DNA of 5,013 nucleotides from NCBI GenBank assembly GCA_016209995.1, contig JACQVC010000516.1:1-5013 (forward strand). Reading direction: 5' to 3'. The stretch's first letter is position 1. Every line of letters starts with the position of its first letter. Positions 1-5,013 of the stretch are shown here, piece by piece. A program made the translations under genes and the position numbers. The stretch is from Gemmatimonadota bacterium (lineage in GTDB: Bacteria > Gemmatimonadota > Gemmatimonadetes > Longimicrobiales > Gaopeijiaceae). Below the pieces are notes generated by a model. The model worked only from the letters and a program-made list of their open reading frames with translations. It was not told where the DNA came from and ran no database searches.

Positions 1-77
1 AGACGCTTGGCCCCGAAGAAGAGCAGCACGACGAAGAGCACCAGCATGATCTCCCACGGGCCGAGACTCGGAAACAT
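1..77 (-). CDS. tatA: Twin-arginine translocase subunit TatA/TatE family, N-terminal fragment cut by window edge
   Basis: Only the first 25 codons are inside the window; the gene continues past position 1. The product starts MFPSLGPWEIMLVLFVVLLF and then reads FGAKR. This is the TatA/B/E pattern: a very short N-terminus, a Gly-Pro and a polar Glu (residue 9) at the start of a single hydrophobic helix (about 9-21), then the Phe-Gly hinge (21-22) that leads into the amphipathic helix in this family. TatA subunits form the membrane channel that exports folded proteins with twin-arginine signal peptides. The ATG at 77-75 is preceded by AAGGGAG six bases upstream, which supports the start. It lies 27 bp downstream of the DUF4321-type gene on the same strand and is probably co-transcribed with it. 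TatB cannot be ruled out from so short a piece, but FGAKRL is more typical of TatA. Confidence 0.82.
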   Translation of the reverse strand, partial: MFPSLGPWEIMLVLFVVLLFFGAKR

Positions 78-83
78 GATCGA

Positions 84-90
84 CTCCCTT
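84..90 (-). promoter_or_regulatory. Ribosome binding site of the tatA-like gene
   Basis: Read on the minus strand, AAGGGAG sits six bases before the ATG at 77. It is the clearest Shine-Dalgarno in the window and fixes the start of a gene of which only 25 codons are visible. It fills much of the 27-bp gap after the upstream gene, which suggests this gene is translated from its own site within a shared transcript. Confidence 0.6.
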
Positions 91-104
91 CTTTCTGTGC
101 CCTG

Positions 105-395
105 CTAGATCCAGGAGCGCGCGACCAGCGCGACGACTAGGATCCCGGCAAGCGTCAGCACGTTCAGTGTCAAGTTCAGCGGCCCGACCGTGATGGCCAC
201 CGCGACCAGATCAATCGATAGCGGCCCCAGCGACGCGGCCACCGAGGTAACCAGGAAGTCACGCGCCGCACTCTCGGGCAGGAACAGCTCCGAGAGCTTG
301 GTGAACAGCCCTCCTAGAAACAGCCCGATGACCAGCGTCCACATCAGGCGGGTCAGGTTATGCCGTCCGCTGTCCAATAACATACCTCTAGCCAC
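105..395 (-). CDS. Small two-helix membrane protein, DUF4321-like
   Basis: A 96-residue protein of unknown function. It has two hydrophobic segments, about residues 18-36 (with GLFLGGLF) and 74-92 (LNLTLNVLTLAGILVVALVA). Between them is a segment ending in GPLSIDL...ITVGPLNL. The layout of a Gly-rich first helix, a 'PLSIDL'-type stretch and a second helix at the extreme C-terminus matches my memory of the DUF4321 family; this is recall, not a search result. Family members are about this size. The start is uncertain. The longest form uses GTG at 395-393, with a weak GTGGAA-like site upstream; ATG at 383-381 has AGAGGT directly against it, too close for a normal Shine-Dalgarno; ATG at 344-342 would begin at the first helix. 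The gene lies 54 bp after the prenyl synthase and 27 bp before tatA, so it is probably part of the same operon. A role in membrane or cell-envelope function is a guess from context only. Confidence 0.72.
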   Translation of the reverse strand: MARGMLLDSGRHNLTRLMWTLVIGLFLGGLFTKLSELFLPESAARDFLVTSVAASLGPLSIDLVAVAITVGPLNLTLNVLTLAGILVVALVARSWI

Positions 396-449
396 GCGTC
401 ACGGTTCCACTTTGCCTTCGGGGGCCTGTCAGGGGGTCGTGGCCGAGCG

Positions 450-1460
450 TCACCGGCGTCGTTCGATCACGTACTCCACGGACTGCCGTAGCGCGCGCAC
501 GGCGCTGTCCTCTTCCAGACCCTCGAGCGCGGCGAGCGCCCGATCCCCGAAATGCCGAGCACTCTGCCGCGCGTACTGCAAGCCGTCGCGCGCGCGCACG
601 ATCTCGACCACACGCTCGATGCTGGCCGCATCCGGGTCTACCAGGGTAAAGAAGTGACGGACCTCGCGCCACTCCGTCTCCGTGGCGGTACGCAGCGCCC
701 CCACCAGCGGCAGCGTCACTTTGCGTTCTCGCAGGTCGTGGCCGGTCGGCTTGCCCGTCACGGCTTCCGATCCGGCGTAGTCCAGCACGTCGTCGATGAT
801 CTGGAACGCCAGTCCCCGGTTGTGCCCGAAGCGGGCCAGCCGGTCGCGGTGGGCCTCCACACCCGTCAACCCGCCGATCTCACAGGCCGCCGACATGAGC
901 GACGCCGTCTTGGCCGCGATCAGCCGATAATACTCGCCTTCCTCGAACTCGAGGGCATCGTGGCAAGTGAGCTGTCGCATTTCACCCACGCTCATCTCGT
1001 TGGCCGCGACCGCCAGAACACGGATCACTTCCAGGTGCCCGATCTTGGCAAGCTCGGCCACCGACCGGCTGTACAGGTAGTCTCCCATGATGACGGAGAT
1101 CTGGTGGCTCCACAACGAGTTGATCGTCGGCATTCCCCGCCGCAGGACGGAGTGGTCCACGGCGTCATCGTGCACGAGCGTGGCCAGATGTACCAGCTCG
1201 ACGACCGCCGCCAGGGTCACCGCGCTCTCGTGCGGTCGACCTCCCACCTTGTTGCAAAGGACCAGGAGCGTGGGGCGGAACAGCTTGCCCCGCATGAGCA
1301 GCAGGTACTGGTTGACTTCCTCGATGAGCTGGAAGTCGCCCACGATGATCCGTCGCAGCTCCGCGACCACCTGGTCCAGCTCCTTACGGATCGGCCGCTG
1401 GATCTGTGAGAGGCGAGGAGCCGGTGCGGTCGACGCGAGAGATCTCGGATTCGCAGTCAT
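450..1460 (-). CDS. Trans-polyprenyl diphosphate synthase (long-chain, IspB/HepT type)
   Basis: A 336-residue all-alpha isoprenyl diphosphate synthase, the usual length for the family. It condenses isopentenyl diphosphate onto an allylic diphosphate to build a linear all-trans chain. All family motifs are intact: GKLFRP (58-63, substrate-binding Lys and Arg), the first Asp-rich motif HDDAVD with D98, D99 and D102, the R107-R108-G109 pair, K184-T185, the second Asp-rich motif DDVLD (223-227), and GKPTGHDLRERKVTLP near 236-251. The fifth residue before the first DDxxD is Ala93. A small residue there leaves the elongation pocket open in this family, so a product longer than C20 is expected, such as a menaquinone or ubiquinone side chain; exact length cannot be read. 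The ATG at 1460 overlaps the stop of the TPR gene as ATGA and has no strong Shine-Dalgarno, which suggests translational coupling. A further upstream start would lie inside the TPR gene and is not needed. It is probably cytosolic and membrane-associated. Confidence 0.93.
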   Translation of the reverse strand: MTANPRSLASTAPAPRLSQIQRPIRKELDQVVAELRRIIVGDFQLIEEVNQYLLLMRGKLFRPTLLVLCNKVGGRPHESAVTLAAVVELVHLATLVHDDAVDHSVLRRGMPTINSLWSHQISVIMGDYLYSRSVAELAKIGHLEVIRVLAVAANEMSVGEMRQLTCHDALEFEEGEYYRLIAAKTASLMSAACEIGGLTGVEAHRDRLARFGHNRGLAFQIIDDVLDYAGSEAVTGKPTGHDLRERKVTLPLVGALRTATETEWREVRHFFTLVDPDAASIERVVEIVRARDGLQYARQSARHFGDRALAALEGLEEDSAVRALRQSVEYVIERRR

Positions 1461-3388
1461 CTCAGTGCGCGCAGCCGCTCGGAAACATCGCGAAAACCAA
1501 TGTCGAGACCCAGGACCTTTTCGTAGAACTCGCGCGCCGGATCGGAATCTCCCATCTCCTCGTGCGCGCGGCCGAGGTAGTAGTAGACCGCTAGCTTCTC
1601 GACTTCGCGGCTGGCCGGCAGCGCCAGGGCGCGGCTCAGCGTCTTGGCGGCCACAGACGCCATCCCCTTCTCGAGGAAGCACTGTCCCAGCAGCTCGTAA
1701 GTTTTGAGCGGCTCGCTCGTTCCGCGCAGCGCCTGTTGGAACTCCGCGATCGCCTCATCGAGAAGGCCCATTTCCTTGAACGCGACACCCAGGTCGTAAT
1801 GCGCGGCGTAGTCCTCGGCATCGACATGCTCACTGACTTTCGACTTGAATTGGCTCAGCATGCGCTGGAAATCGGCCTCCTCGTCCCCGCTGGGCTCTTC
1901 CTCACCGACGACGAATCGCGTGGTCTGCTCGACCTCCTCATCGAGGATGAGGGCGCTGAGATCCACGTACTCCTCGCGCTTGACCTCCTGCGCGGCACTG
2001 GCGGCGGCCTGATCGGCGCTGCGCAGAGCCGCCTCGGCCGCTTCGTTCCCGGGATCCAGCTCGAGTACGCGCTGATAGACCGCCTTCGCCTTGGTCTCGT
2101 CGCCGGTTCGCTCGAGACACGCGGCCATCCCCAGATAGGCTGGGATCAGGTCGCCCTTCGTGTTCTTGCGGAAGGCATACTCTACCAGCTTCTGGTGCAG
2201 ACGGAGGTCATCCGGGGACATGCGCAGCAGCGCCCGCATCACCCGTAACGCGGAATCGAGATCGCTCACATCCGCGAACCCCCGGTGCGCCCCGTTCAGC
2301 GCCTCCACGCCCTCCTCACGGGCGCCGCGCTCCAGGAGCTCCTCGCCCAGCTTCTCCCACGCGTCATAGTCATCCGGAGTCTGCGCCACGCGAGCACGCA
2401 AGACCTCGAGCACGTCGCGGGCAACTTCCACATCCTCCGGCTGGATCAGCGGGAGGTCCACGCCGGCAGATTCGTCGCCGCCGTCGGCGTCGACGGCCAG
2501 CAGGGGCAGCTCCTCAACCGTCTCGGAGTCGGAAACATCGAGCGTCGGGAGCGGTTCGCGTTCCTCTACCGACTCCTCGATCGCCTCGACATCGGCCACC
2601 GCCAGCTCGCCCTCGACCGGTTGCCCCTGCTCCAGCGCAGGCGACTCGATCTGGACGTCACCCGGCTGGACCGCTGCCTCGGCCGGCGCCACTTCCTTGA
2701 CGAGCGCGGTCGGCTCGAGTCCGGGCAGCCCGTCGAGCCTCTGATCTCGCTCCTGGCTGCGTGCCCCCGGCTCCGGAACGGTCAGGGCCAGATCCGGGTC
2801 GAGGCCGTGGATGCGTTCGGCCAGCGCACGCGCTTCGCTCTGGTCGCCGTTCAGCATGCGCGCGCGATAGACCTCCAGCAGTTGCCGCGCGGCTTCTTCG
2901 GCGCGGCCATGCGTCTCGAGCTGACTCGCGAGCAGCAAGCGGACGTCTACCTCGCCGGGAACCAGATCGGCGAATTCCATGAGCGCGCGGAACGCCTCAT
3001 CCAGATCGCCGTCCTGCTGAGTACGCTCCGCGTACTCGAGAAAGTTCTGGCGCGCATCCGTGACGAAGCCTTGCCCGGCGCAGATGCGGCCGAGGCGAAG
3101 GTAGAGGGACGTGCGGCCCGGGACCGTGCGGAGAATCTTCTTACAGAGCGCGATCGCGTTGTTGTGCAGCCCCGCTGCCGCGTAGCGGTCCACGGCGGTC
3201 TCGTAGAAGTCGATGGCCTGCGGCGTGTTTCCGAGCCGCATGCAGAGATCGCCGGCTCGGTTGTACAGCGGCAGATCCTCGTCTTCGACCTCCTCCGACA
3301 GGATCAGCCCATAGACGTCGAGCGCCTTCTTCCACTCTTGACTCTGCTCGTGGCGGCGCGCTTGTTCCTTCAGCTTAGCGACGTTCAT
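1457..3388 (-). CDS. Large tetratricopeptide-repeat protein with acidic central linker
   Basis: A 643-residue protein without signal peptide or membrane helix, so probably cytoplasmic. The N-terminal part (about 1-200) and the C-terminal part (about 320-450 and 525-643) are helical TPR repeats. Clear units are LYNRAGDLCMRLGNTPQAIDFYE (from 41), the repeat at 94-122, AYLGMAACLERTGDETKAKAVY (from 417), YDLGVAFKEMGLLDEAIAEF (531-550), and YYLGRAHEEMGDSDPAREFY (from 603). They are split by a low-complexity linker rich in Glu, Asp, Pro and Val (about 203-320) and a second acidic stretch (about 470-506). TPR arrays bind protein partners, so a scaffold or assembly role is likely, but the partner is unknown. 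I chose ATG at 3388-3386 because MNVAKLKEQARRHEQ starts directly into the first helix; longer forms run into antisense-like sequence that overlaps the upstream gene. GGAAG abuts this ATG, too close for an ideal site. The gene overlaps the formimidoyltransferase end by 14 bp and the prenyl synthase start by 4 bp, so its translation is probably coupled to both. Confidence 0.88.
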   Translation of the reverse strand: MNVAKLKEQARRHEQSQEWKKALDVYGLILSEEVEDEDLPLYNRAGDLCMRLGNTPQAIDFYETAVDRYAAAGLHNNAIALCKKILRTVPGRTSLYLRLGRICAGQGFVTDARQNFLEYAERTQQDGDLDEAFRALMEFADLVPGEVDVRLLLASQLETHGRAEEAARQLLEVYRARMLNGDQSEARALAERIHGLDPDLALTVPEPGARSQERDQRLDGLPGLEPTALVKEVAPAEAAVQPGDVQIESPALEQGQPVEGELAVADVEAIEESVEEREPLPTLDVSDSETVEELPLLAVDADGGDESAGVDLPLIQPEDVEVARDVLEVLRARVAQTPDDYDAWEKLGEELLERGAREEGVEALNGAHRGFADVSDLDSALRVMRALLRMSPDDLRLHQKLVEYAFRKNTKGDLIPAYLGMAACLERTGDETKAKAVYQRVLELDPGNEAAEAALRSADQAAASAAQEVKREEYVDLSALILDEEVEQTTRFVVGEEEPSGDEEADFQRMLSQFKSKVSEHVDAEDYAAHYDLGVAFKEMGLLDEAIAEFQQALRGTSEPLKTYELLGQCFLEKGMASVAAKTLSRALALPASREVEKLAVYYYLGRAHEEMGDSDPAREFYEKVLGLDIGFRDVSERLRALR

Positions 3389-4424
3389 CTTCCACAGTAC
3401 GAAGCCCTGCCAGATCGCGAGCCGACCGTTGGGCGGCTTCTCGTACGGCCGGCGGAACCGCCTCGCCCTCGGCAAACACGGCCTCGAGGACCTCACGGAC
3501 GGCCGCCTCCGCGCGCCGGCCCAGGTGAAGGGCGAGCCGGTGTGACAGCAGACGGTCGGACGACGGATCAGAAAGATGTAATCTGGAGCGCGCCGTGGAT
3601 AGCACAAGGGCGTCCGGGATCATCCCGACCACTTCGGTCCGCTGAACTTGGCCACCTAACTCGCTGACGCGACACAGGATCGCCTCGAACACCGCGTCCG
3701 GCGACGTGGCGTCCGGGTCCTCGAGGTTCATAGAAATCTGAATCGCCCCCGTGCTCGGCAGCTGGAGAGCGAGCGCCCGCAGTCCGACAAATCCGCTATT
3801 CGCCTCGCGCAGCCCCGCGGCCATCGACTTGGCCGCCGCGAGGCTGACGCCATCGACGTACACGTTCCAGGCCAGGAGCAGCTTACGAGCCCCCACACAG
3901 GCCGCGCCCCAGCGAGGGTGTATGCCGGGATACGTCCAGTCCGGCGGTAGCAAATCAGGCCGCCGACCGTTGGGGAAGCCACCAACCAGGGACTCGAATC
4001 CTCCTCGTCGCAGATCCGCCAGCTGGCGTCCCGGTGGACGCGATGCCGCACCGTAGAAGTAGACCGGAATCCCAGCTTCGGCGAGCTGCGCACCCACGCG
4101 GTGGGCGCTCGCGACTGCCTCGTCGAGGGTGAGCCCGAGCAGCGGCACGAACGGAAGCACATCGAGGGCCCCGATACGCGGATGCACGCCCTCGTGCCGC
4201 CTGAGATCGATGGCTTCGCGGGCGACCAGTGCCGCCGCCACGGCACCTTGCTCGACTGCACGCGGGTCACCCACGAAGGTCACGACCGCGCGGTGATGAT
4301 CAGGATCCGCTGACCAGTCCAGCACCTCAGCGCCCGCGCTGGCGGCTGCGGCGGCGATGCGCCGTACCACTCCTACGTCCCGTCCTTCGCTGAAGTTCGG
4401 GACCGCTTCGAGGACTGGCGTCAT
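3375..4424 (-). CDS. ftcD: Glutamate formimidoyltransferase (monofunctional)
   Basis: A 349-residue enzyme that moves the formimino group of N-formimino-L-glutamate to tetrahydrofolate, giving 5-formimino-THF and glutamate; this is the last step of one histidine degradation route. Both transferase subdomains are present. The N-terminal one opens with the hallmark VPNFSEGR (8-15), followed by D40 and HHRAVVTFVG (43-52). The signature HEGVHPRIGALDVLPFVPL (77-95) holds the family's proposed catalytic His. The C-terminal subdomain covers about 178-325, with GARKLLLAWNVYV (178-190), IQISMNLED (228-236) and EVVGMIPDAL (264-273). There is no cyclodeaminase domain, so unlike the mammalian enzyme it is monofunctional; a separate cyclodeaminase would be needed and none is in the window. 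The ATG at 4424 places VPNFSEGR at the usual distance from the N-terminus. No Shine-Dalgarno is seen, but a promoter-like pair ends six bases upstream. No other hut gene is in view. Some relatives act on formyl rather than formimino groups, so the exact substrate is not certain. Confidence 0.92.
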   Translation of the reverse strand: MTPVLEAVPNFSEGRDVGVVRRIAAAAASAGAEVLDWSADPDHHRAVVTFVGDPRAVEQGAVAAALVAREAIDLRRHEGVHPRIGALDVLPFVPLLGLTLDEAVASAHRVGAQLAEAGIPVYFYGAASRPPGRQLADLRRGGFESLVGGFPNGRRPDLLPPDWTYPGIHPRWGAACVGARKLLLAWNVYVDGVSLAAAKSMAAGLREANSGFVGLRALALQLPSTGAIQISMNLEDPDATSPDAVFEAILCRVSELGGQVQRTEVVGMIPDALVLSTARSRLHLSDPSSDRLLSHRLALHLGRRAEAAVREVLEAVFAEGEAVPPAVREAAQRSARDLAGLRTVEDERR

Positions 4425-4430
4425 GCGGTC

Positions 4431-4459
4431 AAGATACGAGCAGGTCCGAGTCCGGCCAA
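4431..4459 (-). promoter_or_regulatory. Candidate sigma-70-like promoter of the minus-strand operon
   Basis: On the minus strand, TTGGCC (4459-4454) and TATCTT (4436-4431) are separated by exactly 17 bases. Each matches four of six consensus positions. The ATG of the formimidoyltransferase gene begins after only six further bases (GACCGC), so transcription would start at or next to the A of ATG. The absence of a Shine-Dalgarno in front of this ATG fits a leaderless message. In GC-rich DNA two four-of-six hexamers can occur by chance, so this is a candidate only. Confidence 0.42.
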
Positions 4460-4499
4460 TCCGGCTATGGCAAGGGCCAACGGAAAAACAAACCATCTC

Positions 4500-4534
4500 A
4501 CGCGGAGCCGCGGAGGTCGCGGAGAACGGAGAGG
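4500..4534. repeat. Left inverted repeat of the GxxExxY unit (GCGGAG array)
   Basis: The plus strand carries GCGGAG at 4502, 4510 and 4519, followed by ACGGAG at 4526, a spacing of 8, 9 and 7 bases. The repeat is the reverse complement, imperfectly, of the sequence at 4957-4923 on the far side of the small gene. The core 4510-4525 matches 14 of 16 bases with the complement of 4947-4932, and one extra base then brings the next CGGAG into line. It lies between the operon promoter and the GxxExxY start codon and ends four bases before that ATG. Confidence 0.7.
4528..4534 (+). promoter_or_regulatory. Ribosome binding site of the GxxExxY gene, inside the left repeat
   Basis: GGAGAGG lies four bases before ATG 4539 and seven bases before the adjacent second ATG at 4542; measured from GGAG, the spacing to 4539 is seven. 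Either ATG of the pair can be served. This decides against the longer reading frame from the ATG at 4467, whose extra 24 residues are mostly Arg- and Gly-rich translation of the repeat. The site is the innermost unit of the GCGGAG array. Confidence 0.55.
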
Positions 4535-4538
4535 CCAA

Positions 4539-4976
4539 ATGATGAGGGAACTCGATGATATTACCGGAGAAATCGTGGATGCGGCGCTCAGGCTGCACAA
4601 ACGATTGGGACCGGGATTGCTCGAGTCCGTTTACGAAGCTGTGCTCGCCAGAGAGCTAGGGCGCCGGCACCTCACAGTCGAGCGGCAGAAGGCAGTCGCG
4701 TTCGAGTTCGATGGCGTTCTATTCGAGGAGGGGCTCCGCGTTGATTTGCTCGTCAACGGCCTCGTCGTCGTCGAGCTCAAATCCATTGACCTGCTTGCGC
4801 CCGTGCACTTCAAGCAGCTCTTGACCTACCTTCGACTGCTGAACTTGCCGGTCGGACTCTTGATGAATTTTGGCGGAGCCACGCTGAAAGAAGGTCTGCA
4901 CCGGGTGGTGAATGACTACCAACCCTCCGCATCTCCACGTCCTCCGCGTCTGCACAGAAACAAAACCGGCAAATAG
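4539..4976 (+). CDS. GxxExxY protein (PDDEXK_3-like)
   Basis: A 145-residue protein of the GxxExxY family; biochemical function is not established as far as I know. The naming motif is G26-LL-E29-SV-Y32, within RLGPGLLESVYEAVLAREL. A PD-(D/E)XK nuclease-like core follows: D69 in RVDLLVNG, then E79-L-K81 in VVVELKS. After it come Q93LLTYLRL and GLLMNFG (106-112), both typical of the family. The D...ExK residues are intact, so metal-dependent nuclease activity is possible but unproven. Start ATG 4539 is chosen because of the GGAGAGG site upstream; ATG 4542 is equally possible. The gene is divergent from the operon, with 114 bp between start codons. Residues 129-140 (PSASPRPPRLHR) are the translation of the right inverted repeat, so the C-terminal tail beyond about 128 is probably not part of the fold. 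The protein is about 15 residues longer than I recall for the family, which this tail accounts for. Confidence 0.88.
   Translation: MMRELDDITGEIVDAALRLHKRLGPGLLESVYEAVLARELGRRHLTVERQKAVAFEFDGVLFEEGLRVDLLVNGLVVVELKSIDLLAPVHFKQLLTYLRLLNLPVGLLMNFGGATLKEGLHRVVNDYQPSASPRPPRLHRNKTGK
4923..4957. repeat. Right inverted repeat of the GxxExxY unit (CTCCGC array)
   Basis: The plus strand has CTCCGC at 4925, CTCCAC at 4933 and CTCCGC at 4942, spaced 8 and 9 bases. It is the imperfect reverse complement of 4500-4534. It lies wholly inside the end of the GxxExxY reading frame, which stops at 4976, 19 bases beyond the repeat. The repeat thus encodes a Pro-, Arg- and Ser-rich tail. The remaining 37 bases of the window after the stop (4977-5013) show no recognisable feature. 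Confidence 0.68.
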
Positions 4977-5013
4977 ACGCCTAACTCCATATGCGGCAGA
5001 CAGTTTCATCCAC

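Noticed and set aside
418..440. GGGGGCCTGTCAGGGGG between the prenyl synthase and DUF4321-like genes as a terminator hairpin
   Set aside because: Only a four-base stem with a one-base loop can form, the flanking G runs do not pair, and there is no T tract on the minus strand.
552..1409. A 285-codon plus-strand open frame across the prenyl synthase gene
   Set aside because: It is antisense to a gene with every catalytic motif intact and shows no domain of its own.
1461..1682. A longer start for the prenyl synthase, at 1682
   Set aside because: The extra 74 residues lie in the TPR gene in another frame and show no family similarity; the ATGA overlap at 1460 gives a normal-length enzyme.
2285..3667. 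A 460-codon open frame on the plus strand, antisense to the TPR gene
   Set aside because: GC-rich codon bias leaves long open frames on the opposite strand. The translation is Arg-, Leu- and Val-rich without motifs, while the minus strand has clear TPR repeats.
4460..4499. A plus-strand promoter for the GxxExxY gene, with TATGGC at 4466-4471 as -10
   Set aside because: No acceptable -35 hexamer lies 16-18 bases upstream; the match is too poor to report.
4467..4538. A 24-residue N-terminal extension of the GxxExxY protein from ATG 4467
   Set aside because: Most of the extension is a translated GCGGAG repeat (Arg/Gly-rich), there is no ribosome binding site before 4467, and a good one precedes 4539.
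4484..4967. A-rich direct repeat outside the inverted repeats (4484-4494 and 4957-4967), a possible target-site duplication
   Set aside because: Only 8 of 11 positions agree in low-complexity A/C sequence, and the right copy touches the inverted repeat; too weak to claim.

Overview
This is a GC-rich bacterial window with an almost unbroken minus-strand gene block (positions 4424 down to 1) and one divergent plus-strand gene at the right end (4539-4976). In minus-strand order the block encodes glutamate formimidoyltransferase, a 643-residue tetratricopeptide-repeat (TPR) protein, a long-chain trans-polyprenyl diphosphate synthase, a small DUF4321-type membrane protein, and the first 25 residues of a TatA/E-type twin-arginine translocase subunit that runs off the window. 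The first two genes overlap by 14 bp, the next junction is an ATGA overlap, and the last gaps are 54 and 27 bp, so one operon is likely. The high GC, the set of genes and the style of the TPR protein suggest a soil- or sediment-type lineage such as Gemmatimonadota, Acidobacteriota or a myxobacterial/deltaproteobacterial relative. This is inference; no marker gene in the window fixes the taxonomy.

The functions do not form a single pathway. Formimidoyltransferase links histidine breakdown to one-carbon folate. The prenyl synthase makes isoprenoid tails, probably for a respiratory quinone or a lipid carrier. The DUF4321 and TatA proteins belong to the membrane and to export. The block reads as a housekeeping cluster held together by transcription and translational coupling. 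A promoter-like pair with an exact 17-bp spacer ends six bases before the formimidoyltransferase ATG, and no Shine-Dalgarno is visible there, so the operon may start with a leaderless message.

The right end is different. The plus-strand gene encodes a small GxxExxY protein (PD-(D/E)XK-like, PDDEXK_3 type). It is bounded by imperfect inverted repeats made of GCGGAG units at 4500-4534 and 4923-4957. The left repeat supplies the gene's ribosome binding site and the right repeat is translated as the protein's C-terminal tail. Gene and repeats therefore look like one compact unit, possibly mobile, inserted beside the operon promoter. This is the most interesting part of the window.

The only non-coding stretches are 78-104, 396-449, 4425-4538 and 4977-5013. 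No tRNA, rRNA, CRISPR array, transposase gene or convincing intrinsic terminator was seen.
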